From Marinithermofilum abyssi (GTDB lineage: Bacteria > Bacillota > Bacilli > Thermoactinomycetales > DSM-45169), in assembly GCF_014641195.1 (NCBI RefSeq), contig NZ_BMHQ01000011.1:60185-124184 (forward strand): DNA of 64,000 nt, read 5' to 3'. This document shows, in pieces, positions 27,796 to 37,720 of this stretch. Within the stretch, counting starts at the first letter, position 1, and every line of letters begins with the position of its first letter. Below the pieces are notes generated by a model that had not been told where the DNA came from, searched no databases, and was given only the letters and a program-made list of their open reading frames with translations. A program made the position numbers and the translations under genes.

Positions 27796-28953
27796 CTAGA
27801 CTGCATAGATCCGGCATTGCTTCGCCATTTCTCTGGCCCACCGGTCTGCTTCATACAAATCCTCTAATGAAGGATCAGGGTGATTCGTATGACGGGACAA
27901 AACTTCAGCGATAATCTCCTCAATCGCCAGGAATGAAACCCCTCCGGCGAGAAAACGAGCGACAGCCTCCTCATTGGCTGCATTGAGTACCGTTGGAGTC
28001 GTTCCCCCGGTTCGGCCCGCCTCATACGCCATTTTCAGACAGGGAAACCGTTCGAAATCCGGCGGCCGGAAGTGAAGGGAACCTAGCATAGCCAAATCGA
28101 GAGAAGGAGTGGAAAGAGGAAGGCGTTCCGGCCAACTCAACGCGTACTGAATGGGAACTTTCATATCCGGCGTTCCCAGTTCTGCCAGCAGGGCCCCGTC
28201 ATGGTACTCCACCAACGAATGGACTATGCTTTCCGGATGTATCACCACATCGATCTGATCATAGGGCAGACCGAACAGCCAGTGGGCTTCGATCACTTCC
28301 AAGCCTTTGTTCATCATGGTCGCCGAATCGATGGTAATCTTCTCCCCCATGGACCAGTTGGGATGATTCAATGCTTCCTCCCGAGTGGCTTTCGCCAGCT
28401 GTTCCCGGGTCCAATCCCGGAACGCCCCGCCCGATGCCGTCAGGATCAACCGTTTCACCGAATCAAGGCGTTCGCCCTGCAAACATTGAAAAATAGCAGA
28501 GTGTTCACTATCAATCGGCAAGATATCGACCCCGGCCCGCTCCGCCTCTTTCATGACAATCGAACCGCCCATCACCAGTGTTTCCTTATTGGCGAGACCG
28601 ATGGTTTTTCCGGCCCGAATCGCGGCCAGGGTGGCCGGAAGCCCGCGGCTGCCCACGATCGCGGACACCACAAAGACAGCGTCCACATGGGTTGCTACTT
28701 CCTCCAACCCCTCATTTCCATAGGTGATCCGGGTAGAACCGGACACAGACTGGCGGACTTGATCCGCCGCCTCTTTGGTCGCCATGGAGACGATTTTCGG
28801 CTGGAATTCCTCCACCTGCCGAATCATCTCGTCCACATTGCTTCCCGCGGCCAAGCCCACGATCTCAAACCGCTCCCGGTGCTGCCGAACCACTTCCAGC
28901 GTGTTCTGCCCGATGGAACCGGTGGATCCTAAAAGCGAAATTCTCTTGATCAA
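27796..28953 (-). CDS. dxr: 1-deoxy-D-xylulose-5-phosphate reductoisomerase
   Basis: Second step of the MEP isoprenoid pathway. NADPH-binding GSTGSIGQNTLEV (residues 9-21), metal-binding DSEHSAIFQC, and NHPNWSMGEKITIDSATMMNK. It has 385 residues. It directly precedes rseP and follows cdsA, so isoprenoid, undecaprenyl and phospholipid steps are clustered. Confidence 0.97.
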   Translation of the reverse strand: MIKRISLLGSTGSIGQNTLEVVRQHRERFEIVGLAAGSNVDEMIRQVEEFQPKIVSMATKEAADQVRQSVSGSTRITYGNEGLEEVATHVDAVFVVSAIVGSRGLPATLAAIRAGKTIGLANKETLVMGGSIVMKEAERAGVDILPIDSEHSAIFQCLQGERLDSVKRLILTASGGAFRDWTREQLAKATREEALNHPNWSMGEKITIDSATMMNKGLEVIEAHWLFGLPYDQIDVVIHPESIVHSLVEYHDGALLAELGTPDMKVPIQYALSWPERLPLSTPSLDLAMLGSLHFRPPDFERFPCLKMAYEAGRTGGTTPTVLNAANEEAVARFLAGGVSFLAIEEIIAEVLSRHTNHPDPSLEDLYEADRWAREMAKQCRIYAV

Positions 28954-28967
28954 CGGAACTCCCTCCT

Positions 28968-29768
28968 TTAAACCAGGTGAATGATGTGCAGGATGGGGAA
29001 CACGAACAGTAAACTGTCAAACCGGTCCAAAATGCCTCCGTGACCCGGAAGAAGACTGCCGGAGTCCTTGACGCCGGTGGTTCGTTTGATGGCTGATTCC
29101 ACCAAATCTCCCAGTTGTCCCGCTACACCGATCAACAAAGCCAATCCTGTGACCGTCCACCATTCACCCAGCTGTGGAAAAAAGGCCAAAAGCCCCCAGC
29201 TGACCACCAGGGAGAGCAGCAATCCACCCAGAGAACCTTCCCTCGTTTTATTGGGACTGACCGCCGGCCATAACTTTCGTTTTCCCCATTTTCTCCCAAT
29301 GAAATAAGCTCCTGTATCGTTCGCCCAAGTCACCGCTAGCACCCACAGGGACCAAGCCATCCCCTCAGTCACCAGACGTGTCTGCAACATATAGGAAAAG
29401 CCGTAACCTATGTATATAGACCCGAAAAAGAGATAGGCCATCTCGTTGATCTGAAATTGATTGCGGCTGATCACCACCCAGAGGAGAAAAAGGATCATGC
29501 CAAAGAGCAGATTTTCAGGATCGTGAAGCAGCCAAACGGGGGCAACCAGCTCATGGGCTGCCAGTCCGCTTCCGAGCAACAGCCATACCAGCATTAGGCC
29601 GATCAGGGTTTGGGGCGTGTTCAGTCGAACGGCTTTCATTCGACAAAACTCCGCATAGGCTGCTGTCGCCAGAAGGATGATCAAGCCGGCGTACCACCAA
29701 CCGCCCAGCCATAACAGCGTTAGGAACCCTATCCCCCCCAACACCCCCGTTGCCACACGTTTGCGCAT
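28968..29768 (-). CDS. cdsA: Phosphatidate cytidylyltransferase
   Basis: Integral membrane enzyme making CDP-diacylglycerol for phospholipid synthesis. Multiple hydrophobic helices; the C-terminal signature KDSGSLLPGHGGILDRFDSL is complete. It has 266 residues from ATG 29768, which has GGGTGAG close upstream; a GTG three codons earlier is possible. It starts 20 nt after uppS. Confidence 0.95.
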   Translation of the reverse strand: MRKRVATGVLGGIGFLTLLWLGGWWYAGLIILLATAAYAEFCRMKAVRLNTPQTLIGLMLVWLLLGSGLAAHELVAPVWLLHDPENLLFGMILFLLWVVISRNQFQINEMAYLFFGSIYIGYGFSYMLQTRLVTEGMAWSLWVLAVTWANDTGAYFIGRKWGKRKLWPAVSPNKTREGSLGGLLLSLVVSWGLLAFFPQLGEWWTVTGLALLIGVAGQLGDLVESAIKRTTGVKDSGSLLPGHGGILDRFDSLLFVFPILHIIHLV

Positions 29769-29787
29769 ATTTCTCACCCGTCTTCGT

Positions 29788-30576
29788 TCACACCGCCCCG
29801 TAACGGCGGGAGCGTCGTTGAAAATCTTCTATGGCCTCAAAGAACATCTCCTGGGAGAAGTCCGGCCATTGCACATCGGTAAAGTATAATTCACTGTATG
29901 CCAATTGCCACAACATGAAATTGCTGATACGGATTTCACCGCTCGTCCGGATCATCAGATCGGGATCCGGCAGCTCCGCCGTATAAAGGTGTCGGCTAAT
30001 CAGTTCCTCATCGATTTGTTCTTTATCCAGCTTGCCCGATTTTACTTCATCTATAATCCGACGCACCGCTTCGGTTATTTCCCGGCGAGCGCCGTAGTTC
30101 AGTGCAAAGCTCAGCACCATGCCGGTATTCTCTTTGGTCGCCTCTTTAAATTTGCTTATGGCATCCAGGGTATGGCTCGGAAGCTGCTCTTCTTCTCCCA
30201 ACATGCGAACCTGGATATTGCGCTCTACCAATTCATCCAGATCCGTACGCAAAAACTCCGCAGGCAAACCCATGAGATAGTTCACTTCATCTTTGGGACG
30301 CTTCCAATTTTCCGTGGAAAAGGAATACAAGGTCAGGGCCTGAATTCCCAGGTCATCCGCGGCACGGGTGATGTGACGCACCGTAATCATCCCCTGCCGG
30401 TGTCCGGCAATCCGCGGCATGCCCCGTTTTTTTGCCCACCGGCCGTTTCCGTCCATGATAATCGCGACATGCTTCGGCAACGGCCCTTTTTTCAGCGCCT
30501 CCATCCGGTCCCGATCCACCGGTGTTTGATCAGCTGCAGTGTAACCGGTCAGCCATTGTTTCAGTCGTTGAATCAT
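29788..30576 (-). CDS. uppS: Isoprenyl (undecaprenyl-diphosphate) synthase
   Basis: cis-prenyltransferase making undecaprenyl diphosphate for wall synthesis. VAIIMDGNGRWAKKRGMPR carries the catalytic Asp; the C-terminal DLMIRTSGEIRISNFMLWQ signature is present. It has 262 residues. ATG 30576 has GGAGG 8 nt upstream; the ATG two codons earlier is too close. Confidence 0.96.
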   Translation of the reverse strand: MIQRLKQWLTGYTAADQTPVDRDRMEALKKGPLPKHVAIIMDGNGRWAKKRGMPRIAGHRQGMITVRHITRAADDLGIQALTLYSFSTENWKRPKDEVNYLMGLPAEFLRTDLDELVERNIQVRMLGEEEQLPSHTLDAISKFKEATKENTGMVLSFALNYGARREITEAVRRIIDEVKSGKLDKEQIDEELISRHLYTAELPDPDLMIRTSGEIRISNFMLWQLAYSELYFTDVQWPDFSQEMFFEAIEDFQRRSRRYGAV

Positions 30577-30728
30577 GGTCATTTCCTCCGCTGTTTCCTC
30601 TCTCGTCTCACGTGCTGCAGTCTTGGTCTATAGGATAAGCTTTCATCCAATGGTTCTATTGTACCAAAAACCCGTCAGCATGCGGACAACCTTCCAGTGA
30701 CAACCCGTTCAATCATCAGCAGTTAAAA

Positions 30729-30757
30729 CAAACCCCCCTTGCAGCGAAGGGGGTTTG
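30729..30757 (-). terminator. Intrinsic terminator after frr
   Basis: Minus-strand AACCCCCTT-CGCTGC-AAGGGGGTT followed by TGTTTT, immediately after the frr stop, separating the rpsB-frr group from uppS. Confidence 0.8.
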
Positions 30758-30762
30758 CCCTG

Positions 30763-31317
30763 TTACACTTCCATGATTTCTTTTTCTTTCGCGCTCACAA
30801 CGCTGTCCACTTCCGCAATGAACTTATCCGTCAGCTTTTGGATTTCATCCTGGCCGCGACGGGCTTCATCTTCGGAGATGTCTCCATTTTTCTCCAACTT
30901 CTTCACATCATCATTGGCATCCCGTCGAATATTGCGGATCGCCACTTTGGCTTCTTCCCCGGTCTTCTTCACCACTTTGACCAGTTCAGCCCGACGTTCT
31001 TCCGTCAGCGCCGGGATGGTGATGCGAATGATATTGCCGTCGTTGGTGGGTGTCAAGCCCAGTTCCGACTTGAGAATCCCTTTTTCAATATCCGCCAAAG
31101 CCGATTTGTCCCAGGGCTGTACGACCAGCATCCGCGGTTCCGGGGCGGAAATATTGGCCATTTGGTTGAGGGGCGTTTCCGTTCCGTAATACTCCACCGT
31201 CACTTTATCCAACAGGGCTGGAGTGGCACGCCCGGCACGCAGGGAAGCCAAATCCCGCTTCAATGCTTGAATCGCTTTCTCCATCCGTTCGGAAGCTTGT
31301 TTTTTGACGTCGTTCAT
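30763..31317 (-). CDS. frr: Ribosome recycling factor
   Basis: Releases ribosomes after termination together with [40 protein letters not shown] and a Lys/Glu-rich helical C-terminus are typical. It has 184 residues. It begins 2 nt after the pyrH stop. Confidence 0.98.
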   Translation of the reverse strand: MNDVKKQASERMEKAIQALKRDLASLRAGRATPALLDKVTVEYYGTETPLNQMANISAPEPRMLVVQPWDKSALADIEKGILKSELGLTPTNDGNIIRITIPALTEERRAELVKVVKKTGEEAKVAIRNIRRDANDDVKKLEKNGDISEDEARRGQDEIQKLTDKFIAEVDSVVSAKEKEIMEV

Positions 31318-31319
31318 CG

Positions 31320-32162
<843 letters not shown>

Positions 32163-32168
32163 TCACCC

Positions 32169-32819
32169 TTATTGCTTCACTTGAGACATCACTTCAGACA
32201 CAAAATCGTCTTCCCGCTTCTCAATTCCTTCACCCAGCTCAAAACGGGCAAAACGACGAATGGAGATGTTTTCTCCGATCTTGGCGATTTTTTCTTTTAC
32301 CATCTCATCGATGGTTTTGTCACCGTCTTTGATGAACGGCTGTTCCAAGAGACAGACGCGCTCGTAGAATTTACCAAGACGACCTTCCACCATCTTGTCC
32401 ACGATGTGTTCCGGTTTACCTTCTTGGAGAGCTTGGTTTTTCAGGATTTCGCGCTCTTTTTGGACTTCTTCTTCCGGCACATCTTCCCGGCGCACGTATT
32501 GCGGATTCATGGCCGCAATTTGCATGGCCACATCTTTCACAAAGGCTTGGAATTCCTCGGTTTTGGCCACGAAGTCGGTTTCGCAGTTCACCTCAACCAA
32601 AACGCCGATCCGGCCGCCGGCATGTATGTAGGATTCCACGAGACCTTCGGCAGCGACGCGGTCTGCTTTTTTCTCGGCCTTGGCCAAGCCTTTTTCCCGC
32701 AGCAGCTCCATCGCTTTTTCCATGTCACCGTTTGCTTCCGTCAACACTTTTTTGCAATCCATCATGCCTGCGCCGGTTTTTTCGCGCAACTCTTTTACTT
32801 GGGCCGCAGAAATTGCCAT
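32169..32819 (-). CDS. tsf: Elongation factor Ts (short form)
   Basis: Nucleotide exchange factor for EF-Tu. The N-terminal UBA-like domain with [18 protein letters not shown] and the NCETDFVAK core are intact. At 216 residues it is clearly shorter than the B. subtilis protein (about 293), lacking one dimerisation subdomain; short versions occur in other Bacillota. ATG 32819 (MAISAAQV) is preferred over the adjacent ATG 32822. It follows rpsB, as usual. Confidence 0.97.
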   Translation of the reverse strand: MAISAAQVKELREKTGAGMMDCKKVLTEANGDMEKAMELLREKGLAKAEKKADRVAAEGLVESYIHAGGRIGVLVEVNCETDFVAKTEEFQAFVKDVAMQIAAMNPQYVRREDVPEEEVQKEREILKNQALQEGKPEHIVDKMVEGRLGKFYERVCLLEQPFIKDGDKTIDEMVKEKIAKIGENISIRRFARFELGEGIEKREDDFVSEVMSQVKQ

Positions 32820-32861
32820 CATGGGTTCCTCCTTGATTGTCAGGGTGATTGCATCTCGTAG

Positions 32862-32900
32862 AAAAAAGGGTGGTCACGCATCCCGCGGCCACCCCTTTTT
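32862..32900 (-). terminator. Hairpin terminator between rpsB and tsf
   Basis: Arms GGGTGG-t-C / G-g-CCACCC with A-runs and T-runs on both sides make it plausible in either direction. It probably lowers tsf transcription relative to rpsB. Confidence 0.7.
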
Positions 32901-32906
32901 GTTTCA

Positions 32907-33644
32907 TCAGGACGCAGTTGTTTCAGCCTTTTCAGCCTCTTGGGTTTGTTCGCCTTGCTGGGTCCCTTGTTTGCCTTCCAACACGGCATCTGCCATTTTG
33001 GAGGTGAAGAGACGCACGGCACGGATCGCGTCATCGTTCCCCGGGATGATGTGATCGATCTCATCCGGATCGCAGTTGGTGTCCACGATTGCGATAATCG
33101 GGATGTTCAGCTTGCGGGCTTCCGCCACGGCGATCCGCTCTTTGCGCGGGTCGATGATGAACACGGCATCCGGCAGTTCTTTCATATGCTTGATGCCGCC
33201 CAGGAATTTCTCCAGACGGGCTTGTTCTTTTTTCAGCATGACCACTTCTTTTTTCGGCAGCACATCGAAGGTGCCGTCTTCCTCCATCGCTTCCAGCTGA
33301 TGCAGGCGGTTGATCCGCTTGCGGATGGTTTGGAAGTTGGTCAGGGTACCGCCGAGCCAGCGATGGTTCACGTAGAACATATCGCAGCGTTCCGCTTCTT
33401 CTTTTACTGCGTCTTGCGCTTGTTTTTTGGTTCCGACAAAGAGAATTTTACCGCCTTTGGAGGCCAGATCACGTACGTAGTTGTACGTTTCCTCCATCAT
33501 TTTCACCGTTTTTTGTAGGTCGATGATGTAAATCCCGTTCCGCTCGGTGAAAATGTATTTTTCCATTTTGGGGTTCCAGCGGCGGGTTTGGTGACCGAAA
33601 TGAACCCCTGCTTCCAGCAGTTGTTTCATAGAAACGACAGCCAT
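32907..33644 (-). CDS. rpsB: 30S ribosomal protein S2
   Basis: 245 residues: [35 protein letters not shown], and the C-terminal [17 protein letters not shown]. An acidic low-complexity tail (Glu, Gln, Ala) follows residue 225. The Shine-Dalgarno AAAGGAGG precedes ATG 33644 by about 8 nt. Confidence 0.98.
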   Translation of the reverse strand: MAVVSMKQLLEAGVHFGHQTRRWNPKMEKYIFTERNGIYIIDLQKTVKMMEETYNYVRDLASKGGKILFVGTKKQAQDAVKEEAERCDMFYVNHRWLGGTLTNFQTIRKRINRLHQLEAMEEDGTFDVLPKKEVVMLKKEQARLEKFLGGIKHMKELPDAVFIIDPRKERIAVAEARKLNIPIIAIVDTNCDPDEIDHIIPGNDDAIRAVRLFTSKMADAVLEGKQGTQQGEQTQEAEKAETTAS

Positions 33645-33758
33645 GTATATATCCTCCTTTGGTTTTATCCTCCGCCGGCATCTACTGCATGCAGGACCGG
33701 TTCCTTCTCCGGCACCGCCTGATGCATCCGCCGACGTGTGTGCTTAACACCGTCCTAT

Positions 33759-33788
33759 AATATACCACATGCAAATATCCCGCCGCAA
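33759..33788 (-). promoter_or_regulatory. rpsB promoter
   Basis: TTGCGG (33788-33783), 18-nt spacer and TGG-TATATT (33764-33759), an extended -10, on the minus strand. This leaves a leader of about 110 nt before rpsB, where ribosomal-protein autoregulation could act. Confidence 0.55.
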
Positions 33789-33836
33789 GGTTTTGCATCG
33801 CCTTTTTTTTGAAAAGGATGCACCTTACGGCGGGAC
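33779..33836. repeat. Long imperfect palindrome overlapping the rpsB -35 region
   Basis: CCCGCCGCAAGG...GCATCG and CGATGC-like...CCTTACGGCGGG pair over about 17 positions around a T/A-rich centre. The minus-strand 3' arm contains the -35 hexamer of rpsB. There is no U-tract on either side, so a terminator is unlikely; it may be the end of the adjacent repeat element or an operator. Confidence 0.5.
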
Positions 33837-34147
33837 GTCTTGGAATCGGCTCTACCGACAAATCTGCGAACTGCTTCTCCAAAAGCCCTCAGAAATGATT
33901 CGTGGCGTTGTTTTTTCCTTTCGCTCTCTTGCTGTTCCATCAAAGGAGCTCGTTAAAAAAGCAAGTCCGCCACTTCTTAAGCACCACTCATTTAGCCAAC
34001 CGTACCCGTACGCTCAAAAGCGCTTATGCTCGTTGGTCCCTTTCCTCCGACAGAGATGCAGTAGTCACTGTCCGCCCCAATATGATCCGCAAGTCGCGGC
34101 ACAATGTGAATGCACACATGGAGTACTGGTCACGCCATGGTCGGTCC
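33837..34147 (-). repeat. hslU-rpsB intergenic region with dispersed repeat copy 2
   Basis: About 85 nt at 34029-34113 align with 24147-24228 (shared CCCTTTCCTCCGAC, ACTGTCCGC and CGCGGCACAATGTG). On the minus strand both read HIVPRL-x4-GADS, but here the frame shifts before the SEERDQRA block. It lies just after the hslU stop. A weak hairpin followed by CTTTTTT is near 33955-33975. No credible gene is seen in the rest. This is where codY and the motility cluster lie in B. subtilis. Confidence 0.55.
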
Positions 34148-35569
34148 TCATAAAATGTACTGGCTCAGATCCCGGTCTTCGACGATATCGGAAAGGCGTT
34201 CCCGCACATATTCCGGCGTGATGGATACTTCCTCCAACGTGATGTCCGGGGCTTCAAAGGAGAGTTCCTCCAACAGACGTTCCATCACTGTATGCAAGCG
34301 ACGGGCTCCGATATTTTCCGTTCCCTGGTTCACTTCGGCTGCCAGTTTAGCGATTTCCTTGATCGCATCGTCGGTAAACTTTACGGAGATGCCTTCCGTT
34401 TCCAACAAGGCAGTGTACTGCTTCAGAAGAGCTCCTTTGGGCTCCGTCAAAATCCGGACAAAATCTTCCGCAGTCAAGTCATTCAACTCCACCCGGATCG
34501 GAAAACGCCCTTGCAACTCCGGAATCATATCCGAGGGCTTCGCTGTGTGAAACGCTCCGGCAGCGATAAACAGGATGTGGTCGGTTTTGACGGGACCGTA
34601 TTTGGTCATGATCGTTGAGCCTTCCACGATCGGCAAAATGTCCCGTTGCACGCCTTCTCGGGAAACATCCGGCCCGCCGCGTTGGTCTTTGCCCGCGATT
34701 TTGTCCACCTCATCGATGAAGATGATGCCGGATTGCTCCACCCGTTCGAGGGATTCCTGAATCACTTGATCCATATCGATCAGCTTTTGCCCTTCTTCCT
34801 GCACCAGCACTTTTCGCGCTTCCTTGATCGGCAGACGCCGCTTCTTCATTTTCTTGGGCATGAACTGACCCAGCATTTCCTGCATATTGATCCCCATCTG
34901 ATCCATGCCGGAACCGGCGAACATATCCAGCATCGGCGCCTGATCCTCCACTTCGATCTCGATCACTTCGTCTTCCAGCTGTCCGCTTTTCAGCTGGAAG
35001 CGCACCTGACGCCGCCGTTGTTCCAGCTCTTGATCTTGTTGTACACTCTCTTTTTCGCCGACCCGATTGGCGGATTGGTTAAAGAACATTTCCAGCGGGT
35101 TTTTAAAGGCGCTTTCCGCTTTTTTAGATGGGACCAGGATAGAGACAATCCGCTCGTCTGCCAACTCTTCCGCCTTCTCTTTGACAGATTCCATCTGCTC
35201 CCCTTTAACGATGCGGATGGCGGTTTCCACCAGATCGCGAACCATGGATTCCACATCCCGGCCCACGTAACCCACTTCGGTAAACTTGGTCGCTTCTACC
35301 TTGACAAAAGGAGCGCCAACCAGTTTCGCCAACCGGCGGGCGATTTCCGTTTTCCCTACACCGGTGGGACCGATCATCAGGATGTTTTTGGGGACCACTT
35401 CATCCCTCAGCTCTTCGGCCAGAAGCGTCCGCCGATAGCGGTTGCGCAGGGCGATGGCCACCGCGCGTTTGGCAGTATGTTGTCCCACGATATATTTATC
35501 CAGTTCCGCCACGATTTGCCGGGGCGTCCATTGTTCCTGTTGTTTCCTGGATTGACTTGCCACTGTCAT
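34148..35569 (-). CDS. hslU: HslU (ClpY) ATPase subunit of the HslUV protease
   Basis: AAA+ unfoldase feeding HslV. Walker [10 protein letters not shown], the I-domain insertion (about 110-240), Walker B FIDEVDKI and sensor motifs are intact; 473 residues. ATG 35569 overlaps the hslV stop (ATGA). A GTG two codons on (35563) has better spacing (7 nt) from the second GGAGG and would also fit the family start; both are possible. Forms an operon with hslV. Confidence 0.97.
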   Translation of the reverse strand: MTVASQSRKQQEQWTPRQIVAELDKYIVGQHTAKRAVAIALRNRYRRTLLAEELRDEVVPKNILMIGPTGVGKTEIARRLAKLVGAPFVKVEATKFTEVGYVGRDVESMVRDLVETAIRIVKGEQMESVKEKAEELADERIVSILVPSKKAESAFKNPLEMFFNQSANRVGEKESVQQDQELEQRRRQVRFQLKSGQLEDEVIEIEVEDQAPMLDMFAGSGMDQMGINMQEMLGQFMPKKMKKRRLPIKEARKVLVQEEGQKLIDMDQVIQESLERVEQSGIIFIDEVDKIAGKDQRGGPDVSREGVQRDILPIVEGSTIMTKYGPVKTDHILFIAAGAFHTAKPSDMIPELQGRFPIRVELNDLTAEDFVRILTEPKGALLKQYTALLETEGISVKFTDDAIKEIAKLAAEVNQGTENIGARRLHTVMERLLEELSFEAPDITLEEVSITPEYVRERLSDIVEDRDLSQYIL

Positions 35570-36105
35570 ACCTCCTCCAGAACGATCTGATCGTTGGTGA
35601 AGACGCAGATCTCACCGGCGATGGTCAACGCTGCTTTGGCGATCTCAGCCGCGGTCATCTCTTGAGCATGTCGAGCCAAAGCCCGCCCGGCAGACAAGGC
35701 ATAGCTGCCGCCCGAACCAATCGCCAGCATTCCGTCATCCGGTTCGATCACTTCACCGGTACCGGATACCAAGAGTAGATGCTCTTTATCTGCTACGATC
35801 AGCATCGCTTCCAGCTTGCGGAGCACTTTATCCGCTCGCCACTCTTTGGCCAATTCCACTGCGGCTCGTGGCAGGTTTCCGTGAAATTCTTCCAGCTTCC
35901 CTTCAAACTTCTCAAAGAGGGTGACTGCATCTGCCACCGAACCAGCAAAGCCGGCTACTACTTTCCCCCTGTACAAACGGCGAACTTTCTTTGCTTGGTG
36001 TTTCATGATCATCTGGTTGCCGAACGTGACCTGCCCATCTCCCGCCATCGCCACAGTTCCTTTATGCCGGATGGCAAAAATGGTGGTTGCGTGAAAGGTG
36101 TCCAT
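35566..36105 (-). CDS. hslV: HslV (ClpQ) peptidase subunit
   Basis: Proteasome-like N-terminal nucleophile hydrolase. After a short leader (MDTFHA) comes [10 protein letters not shown], then AGDGQVTFG and the Gly/Ser-rich [14 protein letters not shown]; 179 residues. Length and N-terminal leader match the Bacillus-type ClpQ, but residue 2 is Asp and residue 3 Thr, where B. subtilis has Ser-Ser. The nucleophile after processing cannot be decided from sequence. Good Shine-Dalgarno GGAGG 7-8 nt upstream of ATG 36105. Confidence 0.96.
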   Translation of the reverse strand: MDTFHATTIFAIRHKGTVAMAGDGQVTFGNQMIMKHQAKKVRRLYRGKVVAGFAGSVADAVTLFEKFEGKLEEFHGNLPRAAVELAKEWRADKVLRKLEAMLIVADKEHLLLVSGTGEVIEPDDGMLAIGSGGSYALSAGRALARHAQEMTAAEIAKAALTIAGEICVFTNDQIVLEEV

Positions 36106-36377
36106 TCACTTTCCTCCTCGGGTCACAAAAGGGTTCAATCGAACTAAGAGGCACAGAACCTACCTACCACTATACCGTTCTTTTCGTTGGTGCAAACGAT
36201 CAAAATCCAACAATGCGACAACATTGATTTTTAAAGGTTATATATGTATCCAGCAATGGCTTCAAAACCCTTTTCGCGACTTGTGCTAACAAACGGCCAT
36301 CTATAAGGATGGATGAGACGCGGCCTCATCTGGGCAGGCCGCGGTTGTCTCGGACGCTATGTGTCACCAAAGAGACG
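36106..36377. other. hslV-trmFO gap with a GC-rich hairpin; no gene
   Basis: In B. subtilis this slot holds xerC (codV). Here only 272 nt remain. They include inverted arms GAGAC-GCGGCCT / AGGCCGC-GTCTC (36312-36348) without a U-tract and an AT-rich minus-strand stretch with a TATAGT box (near 36172) that may be the hslV promoter. No open frame looks coding. Confidence 0.5.
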
Positions 36378-37700
36378 TCAACACTGAACCCCATCTAGGG
36401 CTTTCGCCGCCTCATCGATGCGGGCCAGCGCCCGTTCTGCGATGCGCTGATTGCGCTCGCGCTTGTTGCGGATGCGCTTTTCCAGGGGAGCAAACAGACC
36501 GAAGTTGGCATTCATTGGCTGGAAGTTATCCGGAGCTGCCGTGGTAATATAGTGGGCCAAGCTGCCCATCGCCGTCTCCGGGGACAAGGTGACCGGCTCA
36601 TACCCTTTGGCCAGGCGGGCGGCATTGATCCCGGCGATCAAACCGGCAGCGGCAGATTCCACATAGCCTTCCACCCCGGTAATCTGCCCGGCAAAGAAAA
36701 GGGTGTCCCGCTTCCGGAACTGATAGGTCGGTTTCAACACCTTCGGTGAGTTGATAAAGGTATTCCGGTGCATCACGCCGTAGCGGACGATTTCCGCTTC
36801 TTCCAAGCCGGGAATCATGTGAATTACTCGTTTCTGGTCCCCCCATTTCAGGTGGGTTTGGAAACCGACCAGATTGTACAGGGTGCCGGCGCTGTTGTCC
36901 TGACGAAGCTGTACAACGGCAAATGGTTGCTCACCGGTTCGGGGGTCGACCAGACCGACCGGCTTCAACGGGCCGTACAGCATCGTCTGTCTGCCGCGCT
37001 TGGCCATCACTTCGATCGGCATGCAGCCCTCGAAGTATATCTCTTTTTCAAATTCCTTCAGCGGAGTCACTTCCGCGTTGATCAGTGCTTCATAGAAGCG
37101 GTCAAACTCCGCTTCCGTCATCGGGCAGTTGATGTAAGCAGCTTCTCCCTTGTCATATCGGGATGCGACAAACGCCTTCTCCATATTGATACTCTCTTTT
37201 TCCACAATCGGAGCTGCTGCATCATAAAAATACAGGTATTCTTCCCCGGTCAGACGGCGAATGTTTTCCGACAACCCTTCGGAAGTGAGAGGCCCCGTAG
37301 CAATAATGGCAATCCCATCAGGAATTTCTGTCATCTCCCTTTCCACGATCTCCACGTTGGGATGCTCCTTGAGCCGTTTCGTCACTTCCGCGGAAAAGAG
37401 ATCCCGGTCCACCGCCAACGCTCCCCCGGCAGGGACAGCATGTTCATCCGCACTGCCGATGATGAGGGAATTCAGCCGGCGCATCTCTTCCTTCAAAATA
37501 CCAACCGCGTTGGTCAACTCGTTGGAACGAAGGGAATTGCTGCATACTAATTCTGCAAATTGGCCGGTACGATGCGCCGGTGTCGGCTTCTGGGGCCGCA
37601 TTTCAATGAGACGGACCCGTACGCCGCGGCGGGCAGCCTGCCACGCCGCTTCACTTCCCGCCAAGCCCGCGCCGATAATCGTCACTTGTTCCTGGGACAT
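36378..37700 (-). CDS. trmFO: Methylenetetrahydrofolate-tRNA uracil-5-methyltransferase
   Basis: Folate- and FAD-dependent enzyme that makes ribothymidine 54 in tRNA. The N-terminal FAD motif [20 protein letters not shown] (residues 9-28) and the GID-family core ([38 protein letters not shown]) are complete; 440 residues. GGAGGGG precedes ATG 37700. The topA-trmFO-hslV order is conserved. Confidence 0.96.
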   Translation of the reverse strand: MSQEQVTIIGAGLAGSEAAWQAARRGVRVRLIEMRPQKPTPAHRTGQFAELVCSNSLRSNELTNAVGILKEEMRRLNSLIIGSADEHAVPAGGALAVDRDLFSAEVTKRLKEHPNVEIVEREMTEIPDGIAIIATGPLTSEGLSENIRRLTGEEYLYFYDAAAPIVEKESINMEKAFVASRYDKGEAAYINCPMTEAEFDRFYEALINAEVTPLKEFEKEIYFEGCMPIEVMAKRGRQTMLYGPLKPVGLVDPRTGEQPFAVVQLRQDNSAGTLYNLVGFQTHLKWGDQKRVIHMIPGLEEAEIVRYGVMHRNTFINSPKVLKPTYQFRKRDTLFFAGQITGVEGYVESAAAGLIAGINAARLAKGYEPVTLSPETAMGSLAHYITTAAPDNFQPMNANFGLFAPLEKRIRNKRERNQRIAERALARIDEAAKALDGVQC

Positions 37701-37720
37701 TGGGTTCCCCTCCTTTGGTG

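Noticed and set aside
36312..36348. GC-rich inverted repeat between trmFO and hslV considered as a terminator
   Set aside because: No T-run on either strand; kept only as an unexplained hairpin.
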